A stretch of 49,212 bases of DNA from Syntrophaceae bacterium (GCA_003139775.1 PLGI01000095.1:1-49212), one strand, 5' to 3'. Shown: positions 16,593-26,230, counted from the first letter of the stretch. Numbers and translations are program-made. Notes: generated from the letters alone by a model not told the origin.

Positions 16593-17870
16593 TTATAAAA
16601 TATTTTTATGAACGTAGACGGTAAGATCTCCCATCCTGTTTACGTAACTTCCATATTCATTGTCATACCAGCCGAATATCTTTGCCGCAACAACAGGCAC
16701 TTTCATTAAATTCTCGGGAAATGCCTTCATCAGGTCAGCGGGCAAGTTGGGAATATGAGAAAGATCCAGATTAATAAAGGCAGTTCGTGTGTGATTAAAC
16801 TGACCTTCAATGATTACCGCCGCATCCACGCCGAAAAGATCGGTGGGTACATTTTGTTCCATTGTAAATTTTATTAAGTGGTCAGGATTATTTTGCGCCG
16901 CTTTTTCATAAATTTCGTTGACCATTTTTGTATTGATGGCTATTGCCGCGCCTTGTTTATTAGTGCGGGTCTGAAAAGTCGCATTGAGAACGATCAGGGA
17001 CATGGTGCTGGTGGGCACTCTGATTGAATCCGCCATAAAACCAATGTGCTGTACCTCCGGAATTACATCTATCAAAGCCTTGGCGGCATTCGTGGATGTC
17101 AGGATGATATTATTCAGAATGCTCCTGTTTTTTCTCAGGTCCTTTTCGCCCGCTTTGGGAACGCTGTCCAACACGCTCTGGGTATTGGTAACCGCGTGAA
17201 TGGTCGACATGGAGGCCGTAAGAATATTGTTTGTTTCCTCGTTTTCCAGAAGCGGTTTAATCATATGGGCAAGCCCCGTTGTTGTGCAGGACGCGGCGGA
17301 AACAATCAGATGTTTCTTCGGATCGAAAGCGGTATGATTTATTCCGTAAATCAAAGTAACAGCGTCATCCGGTGTGGAAAATGCTTTGTTCTTTATCTTG
17401 AAGGGGGAAGAGTTGATGACTACCTTTGCTCCTCCGTGTAAATGTCCTCGAATAGAACCGCTTTTATTATCCGAAGCAATGGTCGGGTCCTTAAATTTTC
17501 CTGTGCATTCCATAACGATGTCCGCACCGTATTGTTTCCAGGGAATTTCGGCTGGATTTCTTGCTTCGCGCAGTACCGTGACAGGAATTCCATCAATTAG
17601 CATTTTGCCTTTCTTTTCGTCTATAATCTGAATGAGGCGTTCTGATTTTATGCCATAGAGAAATCTGTGCATCAACCCGTAGGTCGAATCTTTTTCAATC
17701 GTTTGGGCGATGGCATCCATGCCGGTGCCTGCTTCCCGTCCCAGATTAACAAAAATTTCCTTAAAATATTTCCTGCCGATATGGTGCCATAGAGTTAGTT
17801 TTCCGATTCTGCCTAAACTGTTGATACCAAGTACCGGTGGCCTATTTTCAAATACCTGAACTTTTGCCAT
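16593..17870 (-). CDS. Glyceraldehyde-3-phosphate dehydrogenase, long divergent paralogue
   Basis: GAPDH oxidises glyceraldehyde-3-phosphate with inorganic phosphate and NAD(P). Here the nucleotide-binding start is LGINSLGRIGKLTLWHH, with a Ser in place of the usual GFGRIGR Phe. The catalytic Cys lies in SAASCTTTGLAHM, where the canonical form is SNASCTTNCLAP. The C-terminus has the typical KIFGWYDNEYGSYVNRMGDL. At 425 residues it is about 90 longer than classical GAPDH (332 in this window), with insertions in the N-terminal half. Strong AAGGAGG precedes the ATG. It is not in the gap-pgk-tpi operon and has its own terminator, so it may serve another direction or cofactor. Confidence 0.85.
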   Translation of the reverse strand: MAKVQVFENRPPVLGINSLGRIGKLTLWHHIGRKYFKEIFVNLGREAGTGMDAIAQTIEKDSTYGLMHRFLYGIKSERLIQIIDEKKGKMLIDGIPVTVLREARNPAEIPWKQYGADIVMECTGKFKDPTIASDNKSGSIRGHLHGGAKVVINSSPFKIKNKAFSTPDDAVTLIYGINHTAFDPKKHLIVSAASCTTTGLAHMIKPLLENEETNNILTASMSTIHAVTNTQSVLDSVPKAGEKDLRKNRSILNNIILTSTNAAKALIDVIPEVQHIGFMADSIRVPTSTMSLIVLNATFQTRTNKQGAAIAINTKMVNEIYEKAAQNNPDHLIKFTMEQNVPTDLFGVDAAVIIEGQFNHTRTAFINLDLSHIPNLPADLMKAFPENLMKVPVVAAKIFGWYDNEYGSYVNRMGDLTVYVHKNIL

Positions 17871-17891
17871 AATAAATTCCTCCTTTATTTG

Positions 17892-18034
17892 TAATGAGAC
17901 TCGCTAAAAACGAATGAAGTGAATACCCTGAAGGGCACCATGGGGTCACTGTAGGTTTGAAGCGTTAGTCGAATTATCCCGCAAAGCGGAGGGCATGAAT
18001 CCCAAAGCTTGCTTTGGGGTCCATGCCCGTGATC
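17892..18034 (+). repeat. Family B hairpin repeat, copy B5
   Basis: It contains TAATGAGACTCGCTAAAAACG, a hairpin region, GTTAGTCGAATTATCCC, a CCGCAAAGCGG hairpin, then CCAAAGCTTGCTTTGGGG and CATGCCCGTGATC. It lies between the divergent GAPDH and TraB-like genes, just upstream of the GAPDH ribosome-binding site. Confidence 0.85.
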
Positions 18035-18150
18035 CTGTTTGTGCAAGAAGTAAAATGTTGGTTGGTTTTTTCTTTGATGAGTTAATGAAAAATAATGCAG
18101 AGACACCCGCAGAAGTGCGCTGAAGTTAACTTTATTTAAATACGGTTTTG

Positions 18151-18197
18151 TGGTGACCGGGACACACATAAACTATCTCCCTTAAAAGGTCACCACT
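18151..18197. other. Long inverted repeat GTGGTGACC / GGTCACCAC
   Basis: TGGTGACC and GGTCACCA form an 8-bp or longer inverted repeat about 30 bases apart in the divergent region between GAPDH and the TraB-like gene. It could be an operator or an RNA hairpin; no regulator family is indicated. The rest of 17871-18424 outside B5 shows nothing recognisable. Confidence 0.4.
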
Positions 18198-18424
18198 TCT
18201 TTACAGGGAAGACGGAAAAAAGTCAATAGCATAAATGGGAAATTTTCAACTTTTCGGTTTTTGCCTCTGCGTAACTTATTTGTTTTTAGTAATAATTAAT
18301 TTATTTTGCGATTTATGCCATTTCTCAATCAAATATGAAAAAACTTATTCACACCTGCCTGAACTTCTTGCTCGTATTTGAAATGTGGAGTAATATCTGA
18401 TTAGTCCAAGGAAAGGAGAATTCA

Positions 18425-19300
18425 ATGAGACTAAATTTGTTTAGAGTGGCGCTGGTATTATTTATTTTGTTTACAGCTTCCGGCGCTGGGGCGGAAAGTT
18501 CCGTATGGGTAGTAAGTTCTTCCAAGGCAAATGTTTATCTTGCCGGCTCTTTCCATGTGCTGAGGGCATCTGATTATCCCCTGCCTGCTGAATTTATCAC
18601 AGCCTATAAGAATTCCCGCAAAATCATATTTGAAATCCCGCCCGGTGAAACGGAGAGTCCTGAATATATGGAAAAAATTCTTAGCATGGCAATTTATACT
18701 GACGGCACAACTCTCAAAGATCATATTTCATCCGCCGCTTACGCCAAAGCGGAAAAATTTTGTCAAGAACGGAACTATCCGCTGGAGCAATACAAAATTT
18801 TTAAACCGACCACGTTCGTGATGACGCTTACGTTATTAGAAATAAACAAAATCGGCGCCGATCCCCAGAAAGGGCTTGATAAATTCTTCCAAGAAAAAGC
18901 TATGCAGGATGGAAAAACTACCGGAAGTTTGGAAACAGTGGATCAGCAAATCAGCCTTCTTGCGTCAATAGACGCAAACATTGGAAGTGACCAAATCCTT
19001 GAATCTATCGAGGAACTAAAACAAATTGAAGCAATGTTGGGAGAATTTCTGGCCGTCTGGAGGAAGGGAGATGAACCGAAAATGGAAGAACTTTACATCA
19101 AAGAACTAAAGCTCTATCCCAAATTATATCAGTCCCTGATTGTTGAGAGAAACAATAAATGGATAAGGAATATCGAAGGCTGTCTCAATGGTTCAGGAAA
19201 CACTATGGTGGTTGTGGGTGCAGCGCATCTTGTCGGCGCGGACGGGTTGGTTAATTTGCTGCGCAAACGCGGTTACAAAGTGGTTAAGCTGCAGAAATAA
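18425..19300 (+). CDS. TraB/GumN-family exported protein
   Basis: The mature region opens with SSVWVVSSSKANVYLAGSFHVLRASDYPLP, the typical TraB/GumN start in which GSxH and a late GAAH (VVVGAAHLVGADGLVNLLRKRGYKV) form the conserved pair of the Tiki/erythromycin-esterase-like superfamily of putative metalloproteases. A signal peptide (residues 1-23, ending SGAGA) predicts export to the periplasm. The 291 residues are normal for the family. AAAGGAG precedes the ATG. The substrate is unknown. The lipoprotein gene downstream is separated by repeat A2. Confidence 0.85.
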   Translation: MRLNLFRVALVLFILFTASGAGAESSVWVVSSSKANVYLAGSFHVLRASDYPLPAEFITAYKNSRKIIFEIPPGETESPEYMEKILSMAIYTDGTTLKDHISSAAYAKAEKFCQERNYPLEQYKIFKPTTFVMTLTLLEINKIGADPQKGLDKFFQEKAMQDGKTTGSLETVDQQISLLASIDANIGSDQILESIEELKQIEAMLGEFLAVWRKGDEPKMEELYIKELKLYPKLYQSLIVERNNKWIRNIEGCLNGSGNTMVVVGAAHLVGADGLVNLLRKRGYKVVKLQK

Positions 19301-19343
19301 TAATCAGGCAAACCGCCCATCGTAAGAGAAAGGATATGCCATG

Positions 19344-19426
19344 ATACCATTTCGATTTCAAAGGATAACGAGGCGGCAAGCCGACGACGCAGCCAACAAA
19401 GTTAGCCAAGGAAAGCGAATTGATAT
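19344..19426 (+). repeat. Family A MITE-like palindrome, copy A2
   Basis: ATACCATTTCGATTTCAAAG, GATAACGAGGCGGCAAG, GCCAACAAAGTTAGCCAAGG and GCGAATTGATAT form a short copy with inverted ends. The right end carries the AAGGAAAG that serves as ribosome-binding site for the lipoprotein gene starting at 19425. The 28 extra N-terminal codons in the ORF track are repeat sequence. Confidence 0.75.
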
Positions 19427-19898
19427 GAGAAGTGTTGTGACGATTTTCCTTGTTTTCGTTATAATCATTACCGCCCTCGGTTGTCACAAACAGACTGAGC
19501 AGGACAAGGTCAAGAAGGTTATTACTGACATCCAGACGGCGGCCCAAGAGAAGGATGTTAAGAAGATCATCAACAACCTCGCGAAAACCTACAACGATCC
19601 TCAGGGATTCAACTACGAAACTATCCGAGGGTTGCTGCTCGGCTATTTCTTTCAATACCCGAAAATATCAGCCTATATCACCAATCTCGAGATATCCGTT
19701 GAGAACACATCGGCCAAAGCTGTATTTCAGACTGTCCTGACCAGTGGAAACAAGACCGGCTCCGCGTCCGACGTGATCCCGCAGTCGCTCGGCGTGTGGG
19801 ACTTCGATGTATCGCTGAAAAAGGAATCGAATGGCTGGAAAGTCACCTCCGCCAAATGGGAACAGGCGGAAAATGATGAGCGCGGGGGAGGCCGATGA
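19425..19898 (+). CDS. Small lipoprotein
   Basis: Starting at ATG 19425, the protein has a hydrophobic segment (VVTIFLVFVIIITALGC) ending in a lipobox ALGC, so it should be a lipid-anchored periplasmic protein. The mature part (about 140 residues) has an early helical EQDKVKKVITDIQTAAQEKD and a later beta-rich half ending FDVSLKKESNGWKVTSAKW, the pattern of NTF2-like or DUF4440-type small domains. The track's start at 19341 lies inside repeat A2 and would hide the lipoprotein signal. No specific function is recognised. Confidence 0.75.
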   Translation: MRSVVTIFLVFVIIITALGCHKQTEQDKVKKVITDIQTAAQEKDVKKIINNLAKTYNDPQGFNYETIRGLLLGYFFQYPKISAYITNLEISVENTSAKAVFQTVLTSGNKTGSASDVIPQSLGVWDFDVSLKKESNGWKVTSAKWEQAENDERGGGR

Positions 19899-20066
19899 TT
19901 CAGGAAGAAAAAACAGTGACTAATTAATTTTTAACTCTATTATCGCTTTCACAAAGTTTCAGTCATGGGCAGTTGTCGAATTTGAGGATTACGGACCGAA
20001 ACAAATAATCTGATAAGCTTTGAACTTAAATGCACCTGATTGGATACCTTTACCGGATTGTCTTCA

Positions 20067-21086
20067 TTATATCCATCCGATAAAGCTTCCTTTGGGTCCG
20101 CTTCTATCAGGACAAATCCTGTCTGTACCGTCCTTTTTCGCCAGGTACATGAGTTCGTTTACCCGCTGAATAAACGTTTTCATATTTTCCTTCGGCTGGT
20201 ACTGCGCCAGACCTATACTGACCGTCATATAAATATTTTGATCCAACACCGGAGAAAAGGTTTCTTTCCTTAATTCCTCTTGGATTCTTTTAGCGGTTAC
20301 AATTCCCTCCTCTCTTGCGGTCATCGGCAGTATGATAGTAATTTCTTCGCCGCCATAACGATAGGCGGAATCAGCCTCACGCAGGCATCGTTTCACTACT
20401 TGACCGAGTCGCGATAATACATAGTCCCCTTCAGCATGTCCGTATGTGTCATTGAACTCCTTGAATTTGTCAAGATCCAGCATCATAATGGTCAAAGGTT
20501 GTACATAATAATAACTGTTCGACCTCTCTATTTCTCTTTCAAGCTGAGCGTAAAAATGTATGGAATTGTAAAGCTGCGTGAGGTCGTCTATTATGCTCTG
20601 TTCACGGTATTTTTTTTCGCTTTTCTTGAGCACATCCTCCACTCGCTTGCGCTCGGTGATGTCTCGGTAGTTGATAATTATAGCTTCAACAACATTATTA
20701 TGGACCAGGTTACTTGCCACACCTTCAAATGTAAGCCAGCTTCCATCCTTATGACGAAGATGCATTTCACGTTTAATAATAGGGGTGTTTGTATCCTTGG
20801 ACAAAGTATTGAATGCGTCAGCTAAAAACTGCATGTCATCCGGATGAACAAGTTCAAATCCTTTGGCCCCAATCCTTTCTTCATCCTTGAATCCCAAAAC
20901 TCTCTCCACCGCCGGATTTATATAAGTGATAATTCCTTCTAGATTAAGGAGAGCAATGATGTCTAAAGAGTGCTCTACTAAAGCCCGGAAGCGCTGTTTC
21001 TCGCGGCGTAATTTCTCCTCAGCTTTCTTTCGCTTTTTGGCAGTATCCGGTGACTTAGCTTTGCTTGTTTTTTCGTTTTTCGTCAT
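20067..21086 (-). CDS. PAS-GGDEF diguanylate cyclase
   Basis: Residues 1-30 are a charged Lys-rich helix without a membrane segment, so it is cytoplasmic. A PAS domain with a PAC motif spans about 30-150 (FRALVEHSLDIIALLN, EAIIINYRDITERKR). The GGDEF domain spans about 165-325: DLDKFKEFNDTYGHAEGD, then RYGGEEITIILP. The signature reads GGEEI rather than GG(D/E)EF, but Gly-Gly-Glu-Glu is retained, so cyclic-di-GMP synthesis is likely. READ five residues before GGEE is the product-binding I-site (RxxD). The sensed signal is not evident. AAGGCA precedes the ATG. Confidence 0.9.
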   Translation of the reverse strand: MTKNEKTSKAKSPDTAKKRKKAEEKLRREKQRFRALVEHSLDIIALLNLEGIITYINPAVERVLGFKDEERIGAKGFELVHPDDMQFLADAFNTLSKDTNTPIIKREMHLRHKDGSWLTFEGVASNLVHNNVVEAIIINYRDITERKRVEDVLKKSEKKYREQSIIDDLTQLYNSIHFYAQLEREIERSNSYYYVQPLTIMMLDLDKFKEFNDTYGHAEGDYVLSRLGQVVKRCLREADSAYRYGGEEITIILPMTAREEGIVTAKRIQEELRKETFSPVLDQNIYMTVSIGLAQYQPKENMKTFIQRVNELMYLAKKDGTDRICPDRSGPKGSFIGWI

Positions 21087-21380
21087 TTTTTGCCTTAATA
21101 CAAGACTATTTGCTTAGAAATAAATTGCCGGCCAAAGTGTTCATGGAATTATAGTTACACTATTCAAGGCTTAATTATTGATGGTATAAAAATTTGGACT
21201 AATATGTCAAGGTAATCTTGACTATGGAATGTATGGCACGAACGGTGTTGATTATGGATTGAAAGGTTGTATGAATTGGAAAAATAAGAAAAACAACATT
21301 ACAGGAAGAAAGATTTTCAGTCTCTCTTTGCACTTGCTGCCAAGATAAATTTTCCCTGCAAAAAATAATCATTGATGAAA

Positions 21381-22136
21381 TTATTTCTTCCCGAAAATGT
21401 TTTTAATTATGCCCAGAAATCCATCCACTTTTAAGGATGCGCCGCCGACAAGGGCGCCATCGATATCTTCCATCGCAATTAATTCGCCGATATTGTCTTT
21501 GGTTACGCTACCGCCATAAAGTATGCGAATGTCATTCGCCATACTGCCATACAAATCTTTTAAGATGCATCGGATGAAGGCGTGCACGTCCTGCGCCTGC
21601 GCGGGTGTGGCTACTTTTCCCGTTCCTATCGCCCATATCGGTTCATAAGCGATGACAACATTATCAATTTTCTCCACGCCGCTTAATCCCTGTTTTACCT
21701 GCCTGTCAACCACTGATCGAGTAATCCCTTTTACCCTTTCCTCGTCAGTTTCACCGACACACATGATCGGCTTCAAACCAACAGCCAACGCCTTCTTGAC
21801 TTTCAAATTCACATCTTGATCTTGTTCGTGAAAGTATTTCCGGCGCTCGGAATGACCGATGATCACGTAGGCGCAGCCGATATCTTTGAGCATGCCTGGC
21901 GCTATTTCGCCGGTGAATGCGCCTTTGTCTTCGTAAAACATATTTTGTGCGGCCAGAGATACGTTAGAGCCCTTAATGGTTTCTCCAACACTGAGCAAGG
22001 CGGTAAAAGGTGGCGCTAAAACGACTTCTCCGTTTTTTATAGTAGTCGTGCCTTCCTTGATTGCTTTGGCTAACGCGATTGATTCGGCAATCGTGTTGTG
22101 CATTTTCCAGTTACCGGCAACAATCCAATCTCTCAT
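21381..22136 (-). CDS. tpiA: Triosephosphate isomerase
   Basis: Triosephosphate isomerase interconverts dihydroxyacetone phosphate and glyceraldehyde-3-phosphate. Active-site elements are AGNWKMHN (Lys), [10 protein letters not shown] (His), [11 protein letters not shown] (Glu) and the phosphate loop [10 protein letters not shown]. The 251 residues are normal. The start is ATG 22136 rather than the track's 22151, because GGAG lies 8 bases upstream of it and [14 protein letters not shown] is the conserved N-terminus. It is third in the gap-pgk-tpiA operon, but repeat B6 has entered the pgk-tpiA interval in the antisense direction. Confidence 0.95.
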   Translation of the reverse strand: MRDWIVAGNWKMHNTIAESIALAKAIKEGTTTIKNGEVVLAPPFTALLSVGETIKGSNVSLAAQNMFYEDKGAFTGEIAPGMLKDIGCAYVIIGHSERRKYFHEQDQDVNLKVKKALAVGLKPIMCVGETDEERVKGITRSVVDRQVKQGLSGVEKIDNVVIAYEPIWAIGTGKVATPAQAQDVHAFIRCILKDLYGSMANDIRILYGGSVTKDNIGELIAMEDIDGALVGGASLKVDGFLGIIKNIFGKK

Positions 22137-22150
22137 TATTTCACTCCTCA

Positions 22151-22325
22151 TTGTGAAACTCCAATTTAATGAAACTCAGATATTACAAGCGTAGCACAGT
22201 AATATCTGTAAGTTGAATTATCCCACGTGCGAAGCTAAGTGGGACTATATATGAGACTCCAACTTAAAAAGCGCAGCTTGCTGCGAAATGTTTCCAAAGC
22301 TTGCTTTGGGGTTCATACCCGTGAT
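22151..22325 (+). repeat. Family B hairpin repeat, copy B6 (supplies the pgk stop codon)
   Basis: TTGTGAAACTCCAATTTAAT, GAAACTC, a hairpin AGATATTAC / GTAATATCT around AAGCGTAGCACA, TTGAATTATCCC, further hairpins, then CCAAAGCTTGCTTTGGGG and TTCATACCCGTGAT. Read on the minus strand, the last block encodes the final Ser-Arg-Val and TGA of pgk. Confidence 0.9.
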
Positions 22326-23500
22326 TTTTCCAGCGCGGCAATTCCGGGCAGGATTTTTCCTTCCAGCAATTCTAGAAACGCGCCGCCGCCGGTGGATATA
22401 TAAGACATCTTTGCGCTAAGGCCTGCTTTTTTAATTGCCGTATCAGTGTCACCACCGCCGATGATGGAGAGCGCTCCGGAATTTGCAACAGCTTGAGCCA
22501 GTTCGAAAGTTCCTTTGCTGAAAGGGGCGAGTTCAAACATGCCCATTGGGCCATTCCAGACGATTGTTTTTACACCCCGCAAGCCTTCATTAAACAGAGA
22601 AATTGTGGCCGGGCCGATATCCAGACCAATCCAGTCTTTGGGAATTTCTTTTACACCACAGACTTTTGTTTCGGCTTCCGCCATGGCGGTTTGGGCAATC
22701 ACGGTGTCTACCGGTAATAAAAACTGTACGTTTTTTTGCTTTGCTTTTTCCACGATCTTTCGTGCCAGATCCAGCATGTCTTCTTCGCAAAGCGATTTAC
22801 CGGTTTCGTAACCCGCCGCCCGTAAAAACGTGAAGGCCATGCCGCCGCCGATAATTATTTTATCCACCTTTTCGATGAGATTTTCCAGAAGTCCGATTTT
22901 ATCGGAGACCTTCGCACCGCCGATAATTGCGGCCAAAGGCTTGGCCGGATTGACCATAGCTTTTTTGAAATATTCGATTTCATTTTTCAGCAGGAAACCG
23001 GCAGCGCAGACGGGGACAAATTCAGTGATAGCCGAATTGGAAGCCGCCGCGCGGTGAGAAACGGCAAATGCGTCATCTATGTAAATATCGCAAAGAGCGG
23101 CCAGCTGTTTGGCGAATCCCGCGTCGTTTTTATCTTCGCCCGGATTAAACCGGAGATTTTCCAGCAGGAATATGTCGCCTTCTTTCATAATGCCTACGGC
23201 CTTTTCGATTGCTTCTCCCACGCAATCATCGAAAAAAGTAACCGGTTTTTTCAGAAGATCCGAAAGCACCTTGGCCACCGGTTTGAGAGACATTTCTGCA
23301 ACCCTTTTGCCTTTGGGTCTGCCCAGATGAGAAGCGATAATTAATTTCGCTCCCCGCTCCAGCGCGTAATTTATCGTCGGGATGCTTGCCCGCACTCGCT
23401 TATCGCCGGTAACATTTCCTTCTTTGTCCATCGGGACATTAAAATCCACCCGCAAAAAAACTTTTTTACCCTTCATCTCTACTTGATCTATATACTTCAT
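22313..23500 (-). CDS. pgk: Phosphoglycerate kinase
   Basis: Pgk transfers phosphate from 1,3-bisphosphoglycerate to ADP. The N-terminus KKVFLRVDFNVPMD, the substrate-binding ASHLGRPKG and the nucleotide-binding GGGDTDTAIKKAG and STGGGAFLELLEG are all present; 395 residues is the usual length. It starts 19 bases after gap with AAGGAAG as ribosome-binding site, so gap-pgk are clearly one transcript. The last three residues and stop codon come from repeat B6, which replaced the native end after AALEK. Confidence 0.97.
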   Translation of the reverse strand: MKYIDQVEMKGKKVFLRVDFNVPMDKEGNVTGDKRVRASIPTINYALERGAKLIIASHLGRPKGKRVAEMSLKPVAKVLSDLLKKPVTFFDDCVGEAIEKAVGIMKEGDIFLLENLRFNPGEDKNDAGFAKQLAALCDIYIDDAFAVSHRAAASNSAITEFVPVCAAGFLLKNEIEYFKKAMVNPAKPLAAIIGGAKVSDKIGLLENLIEKVDKIIIGGGMAFTFLRAAGYETGKSLCEEDMLDLARKIVEKAKQKNVQFLLPVDTVIAQTAMAEAETKVCGVKEIPKDWIGLDIGPATISLFNEGLRGVKTIVWNGPMGMFELAPFSKGTFELAQAVANSGALSIIGGGDTDTAIKKAGLSAKMSYISTGGGAFLELLEGKILPGIAALEKSRV

Positions 23501-23519
23501 CTTTTCTTCCTTACCTTTT

Positions 23520-24518
23520 CTATTTCATTATAAAAGAAAGCAGTTCCAGCATCCTGTTGGAAAAGCCCCATTCATTGTCATACCACGAAAGAATCTTTAC
23601 CATTTTGCCGCCGATGACATATGTATTCGGCATATCCACTATGGAGGAGTGTTTGTTGTCGTTGAAATCGCGGGAAACCAGTTCTTCTTCCGAACACATA
23701 AGAATACCTTGCATGGCTCCTTTTGCATATTCTCTGATCTTGGCGTTAATTTCTTCTTTGTTCGTACTCTTCGAGAGCGTTGCCACAAAATCGACGAGAG
23801 AAACATTAGGCACAGGCACCCGGATAGCCAGCCCATCGAGTTTTCCCTTCATCTCCGGTATAACTTCCGCGATAGCCTTGGCGGCTCCGGTTGTGGTAGG
23901 TATTATGGAAAGAGCGGCGGCGCGGGCTCTTCTCAAATCCTTATGCGGTTCATCCTGAACAACCTGATCGTTGGTGTAGGCATGGATTGTCGTCATCAAT
24001 CCGTATTCTACGCCAAATTCCTGATGCAATATCTTGACAATCGGCGCGAGGCAATTTGTGGTGCATGATCCCATGGAAATGATGTTGTGCTTGCTCTTGT
24101 CGTACACTTCCTGGTTGACGCCAAAGACGAAGGTTACATCCGGATTCTTGGCTGGGGCGGAAATGACAACCTTTTGGGCGCCTGCCTCGATGTGTTTCCC
24201 GGCGCCTGCCTTGTCCGTATATTTTCCGGTGCTCTCCAGAACAACATTAATTCCCAAATCTTTCCAGGGCAGTAATTCCGGTTCTCTGACGGAAAAAATT
24301 TTAATCTCTTTACCATCAACAATTATTGAATTGTTTCCAGCCTTAACTTCGGCATCCAGTGTTCCATGAGTTGAATCATATTTTAGCAGGTGAGCCAGGG
24401 TTTTGGCATCGGCGAGATCATTCACTGCCACGAATTCCACATCTTTGTTTTTGTATCCGGCTCTAAACACAAGCCGGCCAATTCTTCCAAATCCGTTAAT
24501 GGCAATCTTTACTGGCAT
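23520..24518 (-). CDS. gap: Glyceraldehyde-3-phosphate dehydrogenase (type I, canonical)
   Basis: A classical 332-residue GAPDH: INGFGRIGRLVFRAG for NAD binding, the catalytic Cys in SMGSCTTNCLAP near residue 152, and the C-terminal SWYDNEWGFSNRMLELL. It is first in the gap-pgk-tpiA operon, behind a good promoter. The diverged 425-residue paralogue lies 6 kb away. Together with tpiA and pgk it covers the central triose-phosphate steps of glycolysis or gluconeogenesis. Confidence 0.97.
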   Translation of the reverse strand: MPVKIAINGFGRIGRLVFRAGYKNKDVEFVAVNDLADAKTLAHLLKYDSTHGTLDAEVKAGNNSIIVDGKEIKIFSVREPELLPWKDLGINVVLESTGKYTDKAGAGKHIEAGAQKVVISAPAKNPDVTFVFGVNQEVYDKSKHNIISMGSCTTNCLAPIVKILHQEFGVEYGLMTTIHAYTNDQVVQDEPHKDLRRARAAALSIIPTTTGAAKAIAEVIPEMKGKLDGLAIRVPVPNVSLVDFVATLSKSTNKEEINAKIREYAKGAMQGILMCSEEELVSRDFNDNKHSSIVDMPNTYVIGGKMVKILSWYDNEWGFSNRMLELLSFIMK

Positions 24519-24541
24519 AATATCCCCCTTATCTGTTAAAA

Positions 24542-24570
24542 ATTATTAATCAAAAGATATTTTTTGTCAA
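24542..24570 (-). promoter_or_regulatory. sigma70-type promoter of gap-pgk-tpiA
   Basis: On the minus strand, TTGACA (24570-24565) and AATAAT (24547-24542) are 17 bases apart, about 23 bases before the gap start codon. The T- and A-rich surroundings support a strong promoter. In the rest of the interval (24571-24821) I see nothing recognisable. Confidence 0.65.
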
Positions 24571-24821
24571 TCTGTTTTGTGGTCTCGACGATGAAGACAG
24601 CGCGCTATATTGAATATTTAGGAGTAAGTAAACAAATACTTCACCAACAACTATTCTGTAATTGTCATTCGTTTGAATGGAAAATTACGGTTCGAAACAA
24701 ACAGTAAATAACTCATATGCTATCCCCGGAATAGAGCTGGGAATGACAATGATTGCGGTGCCTCTGACACTAAAAAATCAAGAGTAAAAAATAGACCCCT
24801 ATTTTCCCGTCAGCTCCCCGC

Positions 24822-25958
24822 TCACCGTTTGCGCAACACCAAACTGCCAACGGAATATCCGGCGCCAAAGGAACAGATCATTCCTATAGCACCCTTTTTC
24901 AGATCATTATTATAAAGATGAAAAGCGATAATTGATCCTGCGGACGCTGTATTACCATAGCGGTCAAGAATTGTAGGTATAGTTTCTTCCTCGACATCTT
25001 TACCAAGGAGTTGTTTTATCACCATATTGTTCATGTTGATATTTGCCTGATGAAGCCAGAACCGTTTTACATCCCGGGGTTTTAAATCAAGACTGGCCAG
25101 ATGTTCACTAATATGTTTGACGGCAATCGGACTTACTTCTTCAAAAACAATGCGCCCTGACTGATGAAAAAACTTGTCCCATCCGAAAGGATCAACATCT
25201 GTGACATAAGACAGATGTCCGAAATTGGAGCGGATATTATTTGAAAATCGAGTCAGTGCTTTTGTGCTCAAAATTTCGTAACTATTCGGGCTAGTGCAGG
25301 TTTCAGACCGCTCCATTATTATGGCAGTACTTACATCACCAAAAATGAAATGACTGTCCCGGTCACAAAAATTTACCTGAGGAGTATTCAATTCCGGATT
25401 TATAGCCAAAACACACTTTGTTGAACCTGACTTCAGACTGTCATATGCGCGGTGAAGACCGAATGTCGCCGCCGAACAAGCCACCAGCATATCAAATCCA
25501 AAACCATCAATGCCCAGTTCATTCTGTATTTCAATGGCAATGGCAGGATAAGCCCGCTGAGTATAAGCACCGGCAACAATAACAGCATCAATATCGGCTG
25601 CCGTCTTACCGGCGGCGGCCATTGCCTTCCGCGCTGCAAAAATGCCGATCTCAGCCTGAATGCTTAATTCTTCCTCTTTTCTTTCAGGAAACTTGGGACG
25701 CATGCGATCAATATCTAAAATACCTTCTTTTGCATATACATACCGTGCTTTTATTCCAGACGTTTTCTCAATGAATCTTACGCTGGAGAGGGGTTTTTTC
25801 TCGATTTTGCCAACTGCTATATCCGATGCATGATCAGAATTGAACTTTTCCGCATAGGCGTTATAGCTTTCAACCAGTTCCTCATTTGTTATAACATTCG
25901 ATGGTGTCCAAACTCCCGAACCACTAATGACGATCTTTGGGGATGATTTTGTTGTCAT
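24822..25958 (-). CDS. 3-oxoacyl-ACP synthase III-like (KAS III/FabH superfamily)
   Basis: A thiolase-fold condensing enzyme with the full KAS III triad: Cys in LVACSAATFGLHRA (near residue 135), His in FWLHQANINMNN and Asn in RYGNTASAGS. At 378 residues it is about 60 longer than FabH, closer to secondary-metabolism or DarB-like KAS III enzymes that use other acyl donors. The start is ATG 25958 (MTTKSS) with AAGGA before it; the track starts at a TTG. No acyl-carrier protein or other fatty-acid gene is adjacent, so its pathway is not indicated. Confidence 0.85.
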   Translation of the reverse strand: MTTKSSPKIVISGSGVWTPSNVITNEELVESYNAYAEKFNSDHASDIAVGKIEKKPLSSVRFIEKTSGIKARYVYAKEGILDIDRMRPKFPERKEEELSIQAEIGIFAARKAMAAAGKTAADIDAVIVAGAYTQRAYPAIAIEIQNELGIDGFGFDMLVACSAATFGLHRAYDSLKSGSTKCVLAINPELNTPQVNFCDRDSHFIFGDVSTAIIMERSETCTSPNSYEILSTKALTRFSNNIRSNFGHLSYVTDVDPFGWDKFFHQSGRIVFEEVSPIAVKHISEHLASLDLKPRDVKRFWLHQANINMNNMVIKQLLGKDVEEETIPTILDRYGNTASAGSIIAFHLYNNDLKKGAIGMICSFGAGYSVGSLVLRKR

Positions 25959-26043
25959 ATTCAACAATCCTTTTTATAATACTATAAACGAAAAATTATA
26001 TAGATCAACGTTTGTCCATGCTTGAGCTATATGAATTTCGGTC

Positions 26044-26134
26044 TTGTGTGTCAAGGAAATACTGACCACAAAAGTTGAGGTGTTGCGTCGATGTTTGTCG
26101 TTAGGTGTAAATTTGGTTTTTTATGGATTGAAAA
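26044..26134 (+). repeat. Weak dispersed repeat (family E), copy at the 3' side of hrpA
   Basis: TGTGTCAAGG...GAGGTGTTGCGTC resembles 30570-30617 (CTGTCAAGGCAATCT...GAGGTGTTGTGTC), and TTATGGATTGAAA also occurs near 21253. The two clear copies flank hrpA in the same orientation. Identity is moderate. Confidence 0.4.
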
Positions 26135-26230
26135 CAAGTATATACGTGAAAAATTCTAAACGCTTATAAGAAAGAACACATGCCGTCGCCAATTCTTCAA
26201 GATGTCTTGGTCTTTTCCTTCCGCCGGCGT

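Noticed and set aside
21225-21260. Possible sigma54 promoter (TGGCAC near 21234)
   Set aside because: The GC element at the required spacing is not TTGC-like, so only half of the motif is present.
22319-22330. tRNA T-arm-like block GGGTTCATACCC in family B
   Set aside because: It resembles a T-loop, but no acceptor stem, anticodon arm or D-arm can be built around it in any copy.
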